Source of the DNA: Psychrobacter sp. P11G3
Lineage (GTDB): Bacteria > Pseudomonadota > Gammaproteobacteria > Pseudomonadales > Moraxellaceae
Reading direction: 5' to 3'
Length of the DNA stretch: 64,000 bases
NCBI RefSeq assembly: GCF_001435845.1
Contig: NZ_CM003596.1
Coordinates: 496,001-560,000 of the forward strand
Part shown: in pieces, positions 47,615 through 56,352 of the stretch
Layout of the letters: each line of letters starts with the position of its first letter
Numbering within the stretch: position 1 is the first letter of the stretch
Program-made: the position numbers and the translations under genes
The notes under the pieces: generated by a model
Seen by the model: only the letters and a program-made list of their open reading frames with translations
What the model was told of the DNA's origin: nothing
The model's database searches: none

Positions 47615-47974
47615 GTAGCTGACTTAAAAAGTTTAACTTTGTAAGGATGTCTTGATAGTGTATCTATCAGCATCCATATAATGTTTTGAACAGCGTATAA
47701 GCTCATAATAGGCATGATGTAGTTTTACTCGTCATGCCTTGTTATTGAATAAAGCCTTATTAATAATGCCATGCGTATAAGCGAGTAGCTATTGGGCGAG
47801 TATTATCGCTCCTACTGGTCATATCGCTATATTGTAGAGATGTTATTTGTTTGACATCATTGATGGCTATATTAGTAATCGTTCAAAACGAGCTGTCTGT
47901 TAGATTTTAAGTAATACTAAGATATCGAATAGAAATACAGCACTCCTATACATAACTATACTAAGGTGACTCTT
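47615..47974 (+). promoter_or_regulatory. rpsB-tsf intercistronic region: hairpins and a candidate tsf promoter
   Basis: 360 bp without a gene. A hairpin with a small internal loop lies at about 47653-47679 (GGATG, TGATAG / TATCA, CATCC). A second, AGGCATGA / TCATGCCT (47710-47717 and 47732-47739), is followed by a weak T tract and may be an attenuator. Further down, a perfect TTGACA (47851-47856) is 17 bases from AGTAAT (47874-47879), a possible separate tsf promoter. This would let Ts be made independently of S2. Confidence 0.5.
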
Positions 47975-48856
47975 ATGACAGAAGTAAAAGTATCTGCCAA
48001 AATGGTAAAAGAATTGCGTGACCGTACTGGTCTTGGCATGATGGAATGTAAAAAAGCGTTAGAAGAATCAAACGGTGATGTTGAAGTTGCCATTGATAAC
48101 CTACGTAAATCTGGTCAAGCTAAAGCAGCTAAAAAAGCAGGTAACATCGCAGCTGACGGCGCTATCATCATCGCTCAAGGCGAAAACAAAGCATTCTTGT
48201 TAGAAGTTAACTGCCAGACTGACTTCGTTGCAAAAGATGACAGCTTCACTGCATTTGCAGAAAAAGTTGCTAACCTTGCACTAGAAAACAACGTAACTGA
48301 CGTTGCTGCTATCTCTGAATTGTCTTATGGCGAAGGTCAGACTGTTGAAGAAGCACGTGTATCACTAGTACAGAAAATCGGTGAAAACATCCAGATTCGC
48401 CGTGTTGAAACACTTGAAGGTGCTAACATCGCTGCATACCGTCATGGTCTACGTATCGGTGTAGTTGTATCTTTTGAAGGCGGCGACGCTGACACTGGTA
48501 AAAACCTTGCTATGCATATCGCTGCATTCAACCCTGTTGCTGTAGATGACGAAGATGTTGCTGCTGACGTATTGGCACGCGAAAAAGACATCATCGAAGC
48601 AAAAGCTCGTGAGTCTGGCAAGCCTGACAACATCGTTGAAAAAATGATCGAAGGTGGCCTACGTAAGTACCTAGACGAAGTAACTTTACTACGTCAGCCA
48701 TACGTTATGGACAACGACAAAAAAGTTGGTGAAGTCCTAAAAGCTGAAGGCGTAAAAGTACTTGGTTTCAAACGTCTAGAAGTTGGTGAAGGCATCGAGA
48801 AGAAGCAAGAAGACTTCGCTGCTGAAGTTGCTGCAACTCAGGCTGCCAACAAGTAA
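47975..48856 (+). CDS. tsf: Elongation factor Ts
   Basis: EF-Ts is the nucleotide exchange factor for EF-Tu. The N-terminal UBA-like domain is [30 protein letters not shown], followed by the first core motif [14 protein letters not shown], which contacts EF-Tu. The 293-residue length is normal. A GTG nine bases upstream opens the frame earlier, but that GTG is part of the AAGGTG ribosome binding site; ATG 47975 is the true start. Codon bias is strong, as in rpsB. A terminator lies 100 bp downstream. Confidence 0.97.
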   Translation: MTEVKVSAKMVKELRDRTGLGMMECKKALEESNGDVEVAIDNLRKSGQAKAAKKAGNIAADGAIIIAQGENKAFLLEVNCQTDFVAKDDSFTAFAEKVANLALENNVTDVAAISELSYGEGQTVEEARVSLVQKIGENIQIRRVETLEGANIAAYRHGLRIGVVVSFEGGDADTGKNLAMHIAAFNPVAVDDEDVAADVLAREKDIIEAKARESGKPDNIVEKMIEGGLRKYLDEVTLLRQPYVMDNDKKVGEVLKAEGVKVLGFKRLEVGEGIEKKQEDFAAEVAATQAANK

Positions 48857-48954
48857 GTACCAAATAGTATTGGATCAGGCTGTGAGTCTTTAATTGTGGC
48901 TCACAGTTTGGCTTTATTACTCTTAATGCATCAAGATATAAAGCATCCAAACAT

Positions 48955-48987
48955 AAAAAAGCCCATTAATTCGTTAATGGGCTTTTT
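48955..48987. terminator. Bidirectional terminator, tsf / lytic transglycosylase
   Basis: AAAAAAGCCCATTAA / TTAATGGGCTTTTTT with a TTCG loop, between convergent genes. A smaller hairpin TGTGAG...CTCACA (48881-48905) precedes it after tsf. Confidence 0.95.
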
Positions 48988-49012
48988 TATGTCTGATTTT
49001 TAGGTGACTGGC

Positions 49013-49819
49013 TTAGCGTAAAGCAGCATAGGCTGAGTTGGCATAGCTGGCACTATTCACATTGCTGCTGGTGCCGTAACTGACATTTTGTAAGCCATTA
49101 CTGGTACTGGTGCTACTGGTTTGATTGTTAGCACTGATACTCGCACCAAACAGTCCTGCATCGTTCTTATACAAGCTATGATAACGGCTCATCACTCTTT
49201 GAACATAGTTACGTGTTTCTTTGAATGGAGGGATGCCACCATATTTATCGACATTGCCTTCGCCCGCATTGTAGCCTGCGACAGCATGTTCGACATTGTT
49301 ATTGAAGCGGCGCATGAGCCACGCGATATATTTGGCTGATCCTTCGATATTATCTGCAGGGTTCCAAGGGTTGCTCACATTGAAGCGGCGCGCAGTTGCT
49401 GGCATCAACTGCATCAGACCTTGTGCGCCTACTGGTGAACGTGCATTTGGATTGAAAGCTGATTCAGTATGCATCATCGCTTTCATTAGGGCAGGGTCAA
49501 CACCATTGCGCTCAGCGGACGCACGAATGTAGCTGTCGTAAGAGTTGCGACTTCCGCTATTGCTAGCGGCGCTGCTACCATAGCTATCGCTACTTCCGTC
49601 ATACATCTTAGAGTCTTTATAATAAGTTACTTTTACTTTTTTCGTAAACTTATCAAAATTTCCACTAGGATTGACGTTGGTCAACAGTACTTGTCCACCT
49701 TTGTCTTTATAAATATACATATTGCCTGCATTGGCAGCGACAGAAAAGGTCGAAAGAGCAATGGCACTTAGTAAAAGGGAAGATAAGCAGCGAGTCATTG
49801 AAGTAGCCGTATTTATCAT
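49013..49819 (-). CDS. Lytic transglycosylase (SLT family) with N-terminal DUF4124-like part
   Basis: Cleaves the MurNAc-GlcNAc bond of peptidoglycan in the periplasm. A signal peptide ends near residue 30 (SVAANA). A short DUF4124-like segment follows (MYIYKDKGGQVLLTNVNPSG), then a Ser-rich linker, then the SLT domain: catalytic Glu 119 in MMHTESAFNPNA, GAQGLMQLMPATARRF, AGYNAGEGNVDKYGGIPPFKETRNYVQRV. 268 residues. A second ATG seven codons in (MTRCLSS) could equally start it. No lipobox. The C-terminal 45 residues are Ser/Asn-rich and low in complexity. Monocistronic; convergent with tsf. Confidence 0.9.
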   Translation of the reverse strand: MINTATSMTRCLSSLLLSAIALSTFSVAANAGNMYIYKDKGGQVLLTNVNPSGNFDKFTKKVKVTYYKDSKMYDGSSDSYGSSAASNSGSRNSYDSYIRASAERNGVDPALMKAMMHTESAFNPNARSPVGAQGLMQLMPATARRFNVSNPWNPADNIEGSAKYIAWLMRRFNNNVEHAVAGYNAGEGNVDKYGGIPPFKETRNYVQRVMSRYHSLYKNDAGLFGASISANNQTSSTSTSNGLQNVSYGTSSNVNSASYANSAYAALR

Positions 49820-50304
49820 AGTAAAGTCACTTTTTATCGAATAACAGCAAATTGTTTTGCCTATATATGCGTTGATTTAGGCGCTTAAGCGGTTACTGAT
49901 TTTGCAGAAGTATTTAGCCTACTGTGACGACAGCAGCTGAGCAATTATCACTTTCAATAAGGAACCACTTGCAATAGATACAAAAAATAATAGTTGCTTA
50001 CTATAACATATAATAACTTTTTGGCGCATCAGATTGACAAACTAAGTTGTAAAATCAGATTTTCATTGTTAAATAATCTTAGGTAAATCAATATGCTAAA
50101 TTTTCTGGGCTACTTTATGAGCCATCCGTAGTCGGTTTTTTCGTTTATGAATTCAGATAAATAAAGTATCTCAATTTTTTAAGAAATAATAATGACATCT
50201 GAATAGTCGAGGTGATTTTTAATTTCAAACTAATAGTAGATAAGCCTATTAATGGTTAGGTTTTTAAAAATATAAGAATAGTTTAGGTAGGGTTCTAGTT
50301 ACGA
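49820..50304. other. 485-bp AT-rich intergenic region
   Basis: No gene seen. This lies between the start of the lytic transglycosylase gene and the end of lrgB, both on the minus strand. No clear terminator for lrgB was found. A 12-codon frame at 50093-50131 has a passable ribosome binding site but no downstream partner. Confidence 0.45.
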
Positions 50305-50994
50305 CTAGATACCGATAGCACTGATAAAGATAGGCACCCAAACTGCGGTAACTAACCCGTTCACTGCCAATCCAAATGCAGCATAACGTCCTGCTGTATG
50401 ACTGATTTGCCATGCCTCTACTGTTCCAAACGCGTGAGCTGCTAACCCCAGTGCTAGACCTTTGGCTCGGTTGTCATTGATACCGCGGAACAAAAAGCGC
50501 GCGACCGTACCACCTATTAGACCTGAGACGATGATAATTAGGTTAGCCATTGCCAGTGGTGCTTTGATTAAATCTGCGACACTCAGGCCAATCGGCGTAG
50601 TCACAGAACGGGTAGCGAAAGCCAATAGGGTCTCATGGCTGAGTGAAAATAAGTAAGCCAGTGACATAGGCAATAATGCGCCAACGACGCTAGCAATAGC
50701 GACAATTAAAGTGAGCTTTTTGACTGGTAAGCCTTTAAAGTTCATCGCCGCCAGTGGCACAGCCAAGAGTACTGTCACATATCCTAACAGATGGTCAAAT
50801 ACAGGTTTTGCCGCGCTGTAATAGTTGTTGTAATCCCATTGCAGTACAAATAGGAAAACAAGTACTAGAACAAGTGCGGTAATGACCATCGGTAGCCATG
50901 ATAATTTACGTGCCAATACACGTGCAATTACATGTGCTGCTAATGTCAATAATATTGCGGCTAGGGTTGCCATAAATACGCTGTCAAAAGTCAT
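50305..50994 (-). CDS. lrgB: LrgB/CidB-family membrane protein
   Basis: A 229-residue, 6-8 helix inner-membrane protein. Conserved LrgB features are FATRSVTTPIGLSVADLI, LIIIVSGLIGGTVARFLF and the late GLALGLAAHAFGTVEAWQIS motif. In Staphylococcus the Lrg/Cid proteins modulate murein hydrolase activity and cell death; in other bacteria relatives transport pyruvate or similar small acids. Which applies here is not known. GGAGAG lies just before the ATG. It follows the LrgA-type gene after a 16-bp gap, the usual pair. Confidence 0.88.
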   Translation of the reverse strand: MTFDSVFMATLAAILLTLAAHVIARVLARKLSWLPMVITALVLVLVFLFVLQWDYNNYYSAAKPVFDHLLGYVTVLLAVPLAAMNFKGLPVKKLTLIVAIASVVGALLPMSLAYLFSLSHETLLAFATRSVTTPIGLSVADLIKAPLAMANLIIIVSGLIGGTVARFLFRGINDNRAKGLALGLAAHAFGTVEAWQISHTAGRYAAFGLAVNGLVTAVWVPIFISAIGI

Positions 50995-51010
50995 AATATC
51001 TCTCCGCAGC

Positions 51011-51445
51011 TCACGGCTGTCCCTTTTGCTCAGTGGTAGTCGTACTATCAGTGTTTGCAGCGTGATTGAGCCAGCGATTGGCCAATAATGCTAGTCCCCA
51101 CAGTGGTATGAGCGTACTCACAATCATCGTTATCATCACACCCAATAGCTCATCTCCTAGAGCAAATAGCAACAAGCCTGCACCAGCAGAAACGGGTAAG
51201 AAGGCAAAACCACTATCGACTAGTAACGTATTACTGGCCTGTGTGAGCCAGCTCGGTAACCCCTTGAGCAGTCGCCAGGCCATCAAAATAACAAACATCG
51301 CAACCAAGCCGACAATATTGGCCGCTTTTTCGATGCCTGCCATTTGACAGAGAACAACCGCCGTTTCTCGAACAACGATGACCATGGTCAACGTTAGAAT
51401 TAACGCAAGCCATAGTGGGAGATGGGGAGAGTGAGCAGGCTTCAT
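51011..51445 (-). CDS. lrgA: CidA/LrgA-family holin-like membrane protein
   Basis: The holin-like partner of LrgB: 144 residues with four hydrophobic helices and the family's AWRLLKGLPSWLTQASNTLLVDSGFAFLPVSAGAGL region, including the conserved segment before LLLFALGDELLGVMI. The open frame can be extended 14 codons to a TTG at 51487 with no ribosome binding site; ATG 51445 is a modest choice. The first gene of the lrgAB pair. No LytSR-type regulator is encoded next to it. Confidence 0.85.
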   Translation of the reverse strand: MKPAHSPHLPLWLALILTLTMVIVVRETAVVLCQMAGIEKAANIVGLVAMFVILMAWRLLKGLPSWLTQASNTLLVDSGFAFLPVSAGAGLLLFALGDELLGVMITMIVSTLIPLWGLALLANRWLNHAANTDSTTTTEQKGQP

Positions 51446-51821
51446 AAGCAATTCTGGCCAAGTCAGATATAAATGGATGGTGTACAAAACAAAGTATATG
51501 ATCGCACCAAGAACACAACGTAGAAAATGATGCTATGCATACTGATGGTAGCAATGATTCACTTTCGAGAGATTAACGCTATCTATCAATATTTGTTGAA
51601 TGTATAACAGGCGATTATATAGAGAGTGAGGCAACTAATAAAGCCTATGCACCGTGACTCGTCATATCCAAAAAAAATAGACGATATCAATGGATATCGT
51701 CTATTCTATTTTAACGTACTATATGAGGGTCTGTGGTCGAACAGTATGAATCAAAAGTTCATTCAATTACTGCCGCAAATGACTCACTTTAACAATAGTT
51801 CTTATTTGACAGAAACAACGA
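51446..51821. other. 376-bp intergenic between lrgA and hflX
   Basis: Apart from the terminator at 51671-51713, nothing is recognised. An open plus-strand frame from 51626 runs into hflX in the antisense direction and is not gene-like. Confidence 0.5.
51671..51713 (-). terminator. Intrinsic terminator after hflX
   Basis: A 12-bp stem ATAGACGATATC / GATATCGTCTAT with loop AATG. On the minus strand it is followed by about eight T residues (the A run at 51671-51678). Confidence 0.85.
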
Positions 51822-53249
51822 TTATTTTTCTGAATCAGCTGTTTCTGAGTGTAATGCATCAAACTCGTCAAACGCTTTTTCTTCAGCCTCTGTCATGGTT
51901 GGCTCTTCAACGTCATCAACCTTCTCAAACTCTTCGAGTACTGGCATCAGCAATGTTGCTTGTGCAAGTGGCAACACATCGATAGGTTTCAAGTTAGCTT
52001 GACCCAGTAGCTGTCTTAGACGGTCACTTGGCAAACGAATTGTCAGACATTCACGACCTGTATCGTCGTAACTTTCTTCTTCAATAACACCCAATTCATA
52101 TAGAGTGTTTTTGAACTGTCCAGCATCATACGGCAAGGTCAAATCAAACGTCGTCAGTTTACCTGTCAGCAGTTGCTGTACGGCAAGCGTTAGCTCTTCC
52201 ATACCGAGATTCTGTCTAGAAGAGACATAGACGCGGTTTGGCTGACCTTCGCTAGCATAGCCGATATGTGCAGGCTCATCAGTCAGATCAATCTTGTTGT
52301 AGACATTGAGCACAGGTACATCGTTATCGATTTCTGCCAATACCTCTTTGACCGCTTGAATCTGCTCGTGCATGTCTTCGCTAGAGGAATCAATGACGTG
52401 CAATAACAAGTCTGCTTCTAACGTTTCTTCTAGGGTTGCATGAAAAGACTCAACCAGCTCATGCGGCAGATGACGGACAAAACCAACTGTATCGACTAAG
52501 ACGACACGACCAACTCCCTGCCAGTCTAAACGGCGCAGAGTAGGGTCTAGCGTCGCAAATAGTTTGTCAGCAGCGTAGATGTTTTCATCGACCAAACGAT
52601 TGAACAAAGTAGATTTGCCCGCATTGGTGTAGCCGACCAGCGAGATGGTCGGTACATCAGATTTTTGGCGACGAGCGCGGCCTTGCGCACGGGTTTGACG
52701 GACTTTTTCTAGCTTGCTCTTTAGCTGGTTGACGCGAGTCTGTAGTAGACGGCGATCGGTCTCAAGCTGGGTTTCACCCGGTCCACGCAGACCAATACCA
52801 CCTTTTTGACGTTCCAAATGCGTCCAACCACGTACCAGACGTGTTGATAGATGGTTAAGCTGAGCCAGCTCTACTTGCAGCTTACCTTCGTAGGTACGGG
52901 CACGCTGCGCAAAAATATCCAAAATTAAACCAGTACGATCCAACACGCGGCATTTCACTAGCGCTTCGATATTACGCTCTTGTGATGGCGACAGGCTGTG
53001 GTTAAACAGTACGATATCGGCTTCGTGTTCGCGCACTAGTTCTGCGATTTCTTCTGCTTTTCCGCTACCAACGAAGTATTTTGCGTCAGGGCGTGAGCGT
53101 GATCCAGTGACTAATGCCAAACGATCGGCACCTGCTGAATCAGCCAACAGCTCAAATTCACTAAGATCATCAGGATCTTGAATTTGGCGGATGTCTAAAT
53201 GTACTAAAATGGCGCGTTCGCCACCTTCATGTCTTTCAAAATAATCCAA
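51822..53249 (-). CDS. hflX: Ribosome-rescue GTPase HflX
   Basis: HflX is a GTPase that splits stalled 70S ribosomes, notably under heat stress. The N-terminal domain has ALVTGSRSRPDAKYFVGSGKAEEIAELV and FNHSLSPSQERNIE, followed by the coiled-coil linker LRGPGETQLETDRRLL. The G domain has G1 GYTNAGKSTLFN, the LDPTLRRLDW switch, DTVGFVRHLPHELV, and NKIDL. The 475-residue length exceeds the E. coli 426 by an acidic C-terminal tail (about 30 residues of Glu/Asp). The start is a TTG at 53249 with AGGTG upstream; no ATG is near. hfq is not beside it, unlike in enterobacteria. Confidence 0.93.
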   Translation of the reverse strand: MDYFERHEGGERAILVHLDIRQIQDPDDLSEFELLADSAGADRLALVTGSRSRPDAKYFVGSGKAEEIAELVREHEADIVLFNHSLSPSQERNIEALVKCRVLDRTGLILDIFAQRARTYEGKLQVELAQLNHLSTRLVRGWTHLERQKGGIGLRGPGETQLETDRRLLQTRVNQLKSKLEKVRQTRAQGRARRQKSDVPTISLVGYTNAGKSTLFNRLVDENIYAADKLFATLDPTLRRLDWQGVGRVVLVDTVGFVRHLPHELVESFHATLEETLEADLLLHVIDSSSEDMHEQIQAVKEVLAEIDNDVPVLNVYNKIDLTDEPAHIGYASEGQPNRVYVSSRQNLGMEELTLAVQQLLTGKLTTFDLTLPYDAGQFKNTLYELGVIEEESYDDTGRECLTIRLPSDRLRQLLGQANLKPIDVLPLAQATLLMPVLEEFEKVDDVEEPTMTEAEEKAFDEFDALHSETADSEK

Positions 53250-53457
53250 AGAGTATCACCTATTTAATAAAGTAAATGTCTGGCTATAATCAGCTCAATA
53301 AGCTTTGACGTAGCGTTTATATGATTATCTATATATGGTCTTATCACTTGATATTAAAGCGTATTAGCATAATTAGCGATGGTTTTATGTTACAGCGTTT
53401 GCTGCGGATAATTTTTTATAAATCTGCTTTATTACCCGTTTGTATAAAAGTCAGCAC

Positions 53458-53504
53458 TCACTGAGTGAACAATCTATCACTGAGTGTGCGAACTTTGTTA
53501 TACT
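53458..53504 (+). promoter_or_regulatory. Candidate promoter and repeated operator upstream of the acyltransferase gene
   Basis: TATACT at 53499-53504 is a good -10. Just upstream TCACTGAGTG occurs twice (53458-53467 and 53477-53486), 19 bp apart; the first sits inside a perfect palindrome CACTCA-C-TGAGTG (53455-53467). There is no clear -35, so this may be an activator-dependent promoter. The whole 306-bp gap (53250-53555) holds no gene. Confidence 0.4.
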
Positions 53505-53555
53505 GGGCTCGTTTTTTGACTATTAAACACCCGTTATTTAATCATGAGGGCGAAG

Positions 53556-54356
53556 ATGAGCCAAGCTAAATCAAGCTTTTCACTCAGACGACAGTTGAGC
53601 CGAGGCAGACAGGTTGCTGGTATGACCACGACCATGGTCGGCGGCATACGCGCGGCAAAGCGTATCGGTGCATTTAAGCAGCCACCACGCGAAACCCTAC
53701 CGCGCTATATCCAGACATTCTGCCGCAAGATGGCAGGCTCTTTTGGGGTAAAAGTGGTAGAAGTGGAACCTGTAGAGCAGTTCCATGGCTTGTGGGTATC
53801 GAATCATGTGTCATGGATGGATATCCCTGTCGTTGGTACTGTAAGCCCAGCGTTCTTTTTATCCAAGGCTGAAATCGGTGAATGGCCTGTATTTGGCAAA
53901 CTTGCTCATGCCGCAGGGACGCTTTTCATCGAGCGTGGCTCCGGTGATGCAAGCTCAGTATCGGCGCAGATTGCTGACTTTTTAGCCAAAGGATTTTCGA
54001 TTATTTTCTTCCCTGAGGCGACCACTACCAGTGGTAAAAAAGTAAAGCGCATTCATGGAACATTGTTGCAAGCAGCCATAGATGCTGATGTGCCTATCAG
54101 ACCGATCATCATCGCTTATGTCAACAAAGACGGCACATTAAGCGACGCATTGCCATATTATGGTAAGCTTACGATGAAAGAAAGCATGAAAAAAGTGCTC
54201 GATAGCAAAAACGTGACCGCTTATGTATTGCCACTCGCGCCTATAGATCCAGAAGGTCGTAACAAAAGCGAGCTGACCAATTTATTGCAAGCACGCATGA
54301 ACGAAGGATTGGCTGAGCTGCACTCAAGAGTCCTTAGCGCACCAGTTGAAGACTGA
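53556..54356 (+). CDS. PlsC-type 1-acyl-sn-glycerol-3-phosphate acyltransferase family protein
   Basis: A 266-residue lysophospholipid acyltransferase-fold protein acting at the inner membrane. Motif I is NHVSWMDIP (His 84, Asp 89), motif II GTLFIERG, motif III FFPEATTTSG, and motif IV VPIRPIII. Which acyl acceptor is used (lysophosphatidate or an ornithine-type or other lysolipid) cannot be told. The frame opens 12 bases earlier, but ATG 53556 has GAGGG five bases upstream. The N-terminal 40 residues are basic with no clear membrane helix. Single-gene unit with a strong terminator. Confidence 0.87.
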   Translation: MSQAKSSFSLRRQLSRGRQVAGMTTTMVGGIRAAKRIGAFKQPPRETLPRYIQTFCRKMAGSFGVKVVEVEPVEQFHGLWVSNHVSWMDIPVVGTVSPAFFLSKAEIGEWPVFGKLAHAAGTLFIERGSGDASSVSAQIADFLAKGFSIIFFPEATTTSGKKVKRIHGTLLQAAIDADVPIRPIIIAYVNKDGTLSDALPYYGKLTMKESMKKVLDSKNVTAYVLPLAPIDPEGRNKSELTNLLQARMNEGLAELHSRVLSAPVED

Positions 54357-54414
54357 TTACTTACAGTTGAACTAGTTAGAGTTGAGCTATTGTAGTTAAT
54401 CTCAGCCAGTTAAT

Positions 54415-54452
54415 AAAAGGGCGCAAATCGAAACGATTTGCGCCCTTTTTTA
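54415..54452. terminator. Intrinsic terminator after the acyltransferase gene (bidirectional)
   Basis: A 14-16-bp stem AAGGGCGCAAATCG / CGATTTGCGCCCTT with an AAA loop and T tract. It also stands downstream of the convergent tas gene. Confidence 0.94.
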
Positions 54453-54529
54453 TAGGAGAATTAATAGAGAGAACTTAATATTATTTATTCAGTAGGCTCT
54501 ATTAACATCCAGTCTCTATAAAATATCAA

Positions 54530-55570
54530 CTATGGCGATGGATTCGGCTGCTGTGTATGCACTGCTTCAATCGCCTCTAATACATCTTCTGTTAGCTCCA
54601 CATTGACACTGTCGATGTTTGATTTGAGTTGCTCGGTCGTCGTTGCCCCAATAATGTTGCTGGTGACAAAGTGACGAGAGTTTACAAAAGCCAATGACAT
54701 CTGCGCCATGTCCAAACCTGCATCAGCAGCTATCTTGGCATATTGTTCAGTGGCTGATTTGGCCTGCTCATTTACATAACGACCGAAACGATCATACATG
54801 GTCAGACGTGCGCCAGTAGGACGTTTACCATCAAGGTATTTGCCAGACAATACACCAAAACCAAGCGGAGAATACGCAAGTAGACCAACGTTTTCACGAT
54901 GGGCTATCTCAGCCATACCAACTTCATATAAGCGGTTCAATAGGCTATATGGGTTTTGCACGGTAAGTGGTGGAATTAGGCCATTCTTATCTGCTTCCCA
55001 TAGATAGCGCATCAGTCCCCACGCGGTATCATTCGATAGACCATAAGCACGAATACGACCTTTTTTGATCTCATCATTTAAGGCCTGAATAGTCTCTAAA
55101 AATGGGGTTAAATCGTCTAATGACTGTGCCGCCATCTCTTCATCATAGCCGCGCTGACCAAAGAAATTCGCTTGACGCTCTGGCCAATGCAGCTGATAGA
55201 TATCAATATAGTCTGTTTGTAGACGTTCCAAATTACCATCGATAGCGCTGCTGATATGCTGTGCGTTAAAGCGCGTTTGTCCATCACGCAAAAAGTTCAT
55301 TGGTGATATTTTGCTGGCAAGAATGACTTTGTCACGTTGTTTGGTCTTGTTAAACCAAGTGCCCATAAAGCGTTCAGTATCGCCTTGTTTGTCTTTATCT
55401 GGTGGTGACGGGTACATCTCGGCGGTATCCCAAAAATTCACACCTTCACTGAGTGCCATGTCCATTTGCTCATGTGCTTCGGACTCAGTATTTTGCTGTC
55501 CCCATGTCATCGTGCCTAGACAGATTTTAGATACTTTTTCATCGAGTTGCGGTAACGTTTGATACTGCAT
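54530..55570 (-). CDS. tas: NADP(H)-dependent aldo-keto reductase Tas
   Basis: A 346-residue TIM-barrel oxidoreductase. The start MQYQTLPQ...VSKICLGTMTWGQQNTESEAHEQMD closely resembles E. coli Tas. The catalytic tetrad is visible as Asp 48 and Tyr 53 in DTAEMYPSPP, Lys in ILASKIS, and His in YQLHWPERQ. The C-terminal NADP-binding IIGATTTEQLKSNI is also typical. The physiological substrate is unknown. AAGGGAG is well spaced before the ATG. It probably forms its own unit; fkpB lies 100 bp upstream on the same strand. Confidence 0.92.
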   Translation of the reverse strand: MQYQTLPQLDEKVSKICLGTMTWGQQNTESEAHEQMDMALSEGVNFWDTAEMYPSPPDKDKQGDTERFMGTWFNKTKQRDKVILASKISPMNFLRDGQTRFNAQHISSAIDGNLERLQTDYIDIYQLHWPERQANFFGQRGYDEEMAAQSLDDLTPFLETIQALNDEIKKGRIRAYGLSNDTAWGLMRYLWEADKNGLIPPLTVQNPYSLLNRLYEVGMAEIAHRENVGLLAYSPLGFGVLSGKYLDGKRPTGARLTMYDRFGRYVNEQAKSATEQYAKIAADAGLDMAQMSLAFVNSRHFVTSNIIGATTTEQLKSNIDSVNVELTEDVLEAIEAVHTQQPNPSP

Positions 55571-55671
55571 ATAAGTCTCCCTTTTGATTTTTTTTCATCG
55601 ATATTAATTTTTATCGTCGCGAGCTTTTATCTTAGTTAATGTCTAACGAGTTTTTGATAGTTTTTAAATGA

Positions 55672-56169
55672 CTACATTAACTTGATGCCTGTGACACCGG
55701 GCGGTGTGACTTTAAAGATTTTTACTTTGAATAATACGTCTTGTCCTGCCAGTGGGTGGTTAAAGTCTACTTCGACTTGGTCTTCATCGATGGCGCTAAT
55801 CGTACCCGGCAGCGTATTTTTGCCTTTGTCTTCGAACTCAACCATCATACCAATTTCTGGATTGTCAGCGACTAGAGCAAACTGAGTACGGCTAAAATGT
55901 TGGATGTTTTCAGGATTCCACTCGCCAAAAGCTTGCTCTGGCTCAAGGTGTGCGGTACGAGTGTCACCGGCGCGTAGATTCATTAGTACTTGCTCAAAGC
56001 CAGGTAACAAGCTCTCATCACCAATGGTCAAAGACACAGGTGCATCACGATTAAAGGTTGAGTCAATGATGGTGCCGTTCTCTAGTGAAACTTCAAAGTG
56101 TAACTTCACAAGGCTACCATGAGCGATACGAGTGTCTTCGTTTGGATTAATAAATTGAGATTGAGTCAT
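55672..56169 (-). CDS. fkpB: FKBP-type peptidyl-prolyl isomerase, SlpA/FkpB type
   Basis: A 165-residue cytoplasmic prolyl isomerase with an inserted chaperone (IF) domain. FKBP-fold pieces are GSLVKLHFEVSLENGTIIDSTF, LLPGFEQVLMNLRAGD and, after the insertion (AFGEWNPENIQHFSRTQFA...), VEVDFNHPLAGQDVLFKVKIF. SlpA usually follows lspA in an ileS-lspA-fkpB-ispH operon; here it is separated from lspA by a gene on the other strand, and ispH is absent. The ribosome binding site before the ATG is weak. Confidence 0.92.
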   Translation of the reverse strand: MTQSQFINPNEDTRIAHGSLVKLHFEVSLENGTIIDSTFNRDAPVSLTIGDESLLPGFEQVLMNLRAGDTRTAHLEPEQAFGEWNPENIQHFSRTQFALVADNPEIGMMVEFEDKGKNTLPGTISAIDEDQVEVDFNHPLAGQDVLFKVKIFKVTPPGVTGIKLM

Positions 56170-56352
56170 AATAAAAAGCCATCGGTTGCTAGAATAAAAG
56201 AATAGAAAATAATGCGTTGGATTACAGTTTCTTTAATTGCAGTATTATAGTGTAAGAAATAATAAGCCATCTAAGACCAGATGTAAGCGTCAATAATGTA
56301 ACGCAGATGGTGTACTATAATTGGCAATTCTAAAAGATATGAGGTGTCGGTA

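Noticed and set aside
50093..50131. 12-residue frame (MLNFLGYFMSHP) with a passable ribosome binding site, as a leader peptide
   Set aside because: No gene on the plus strand follows it and no attenuator hairpin lies after it; most likely chance.
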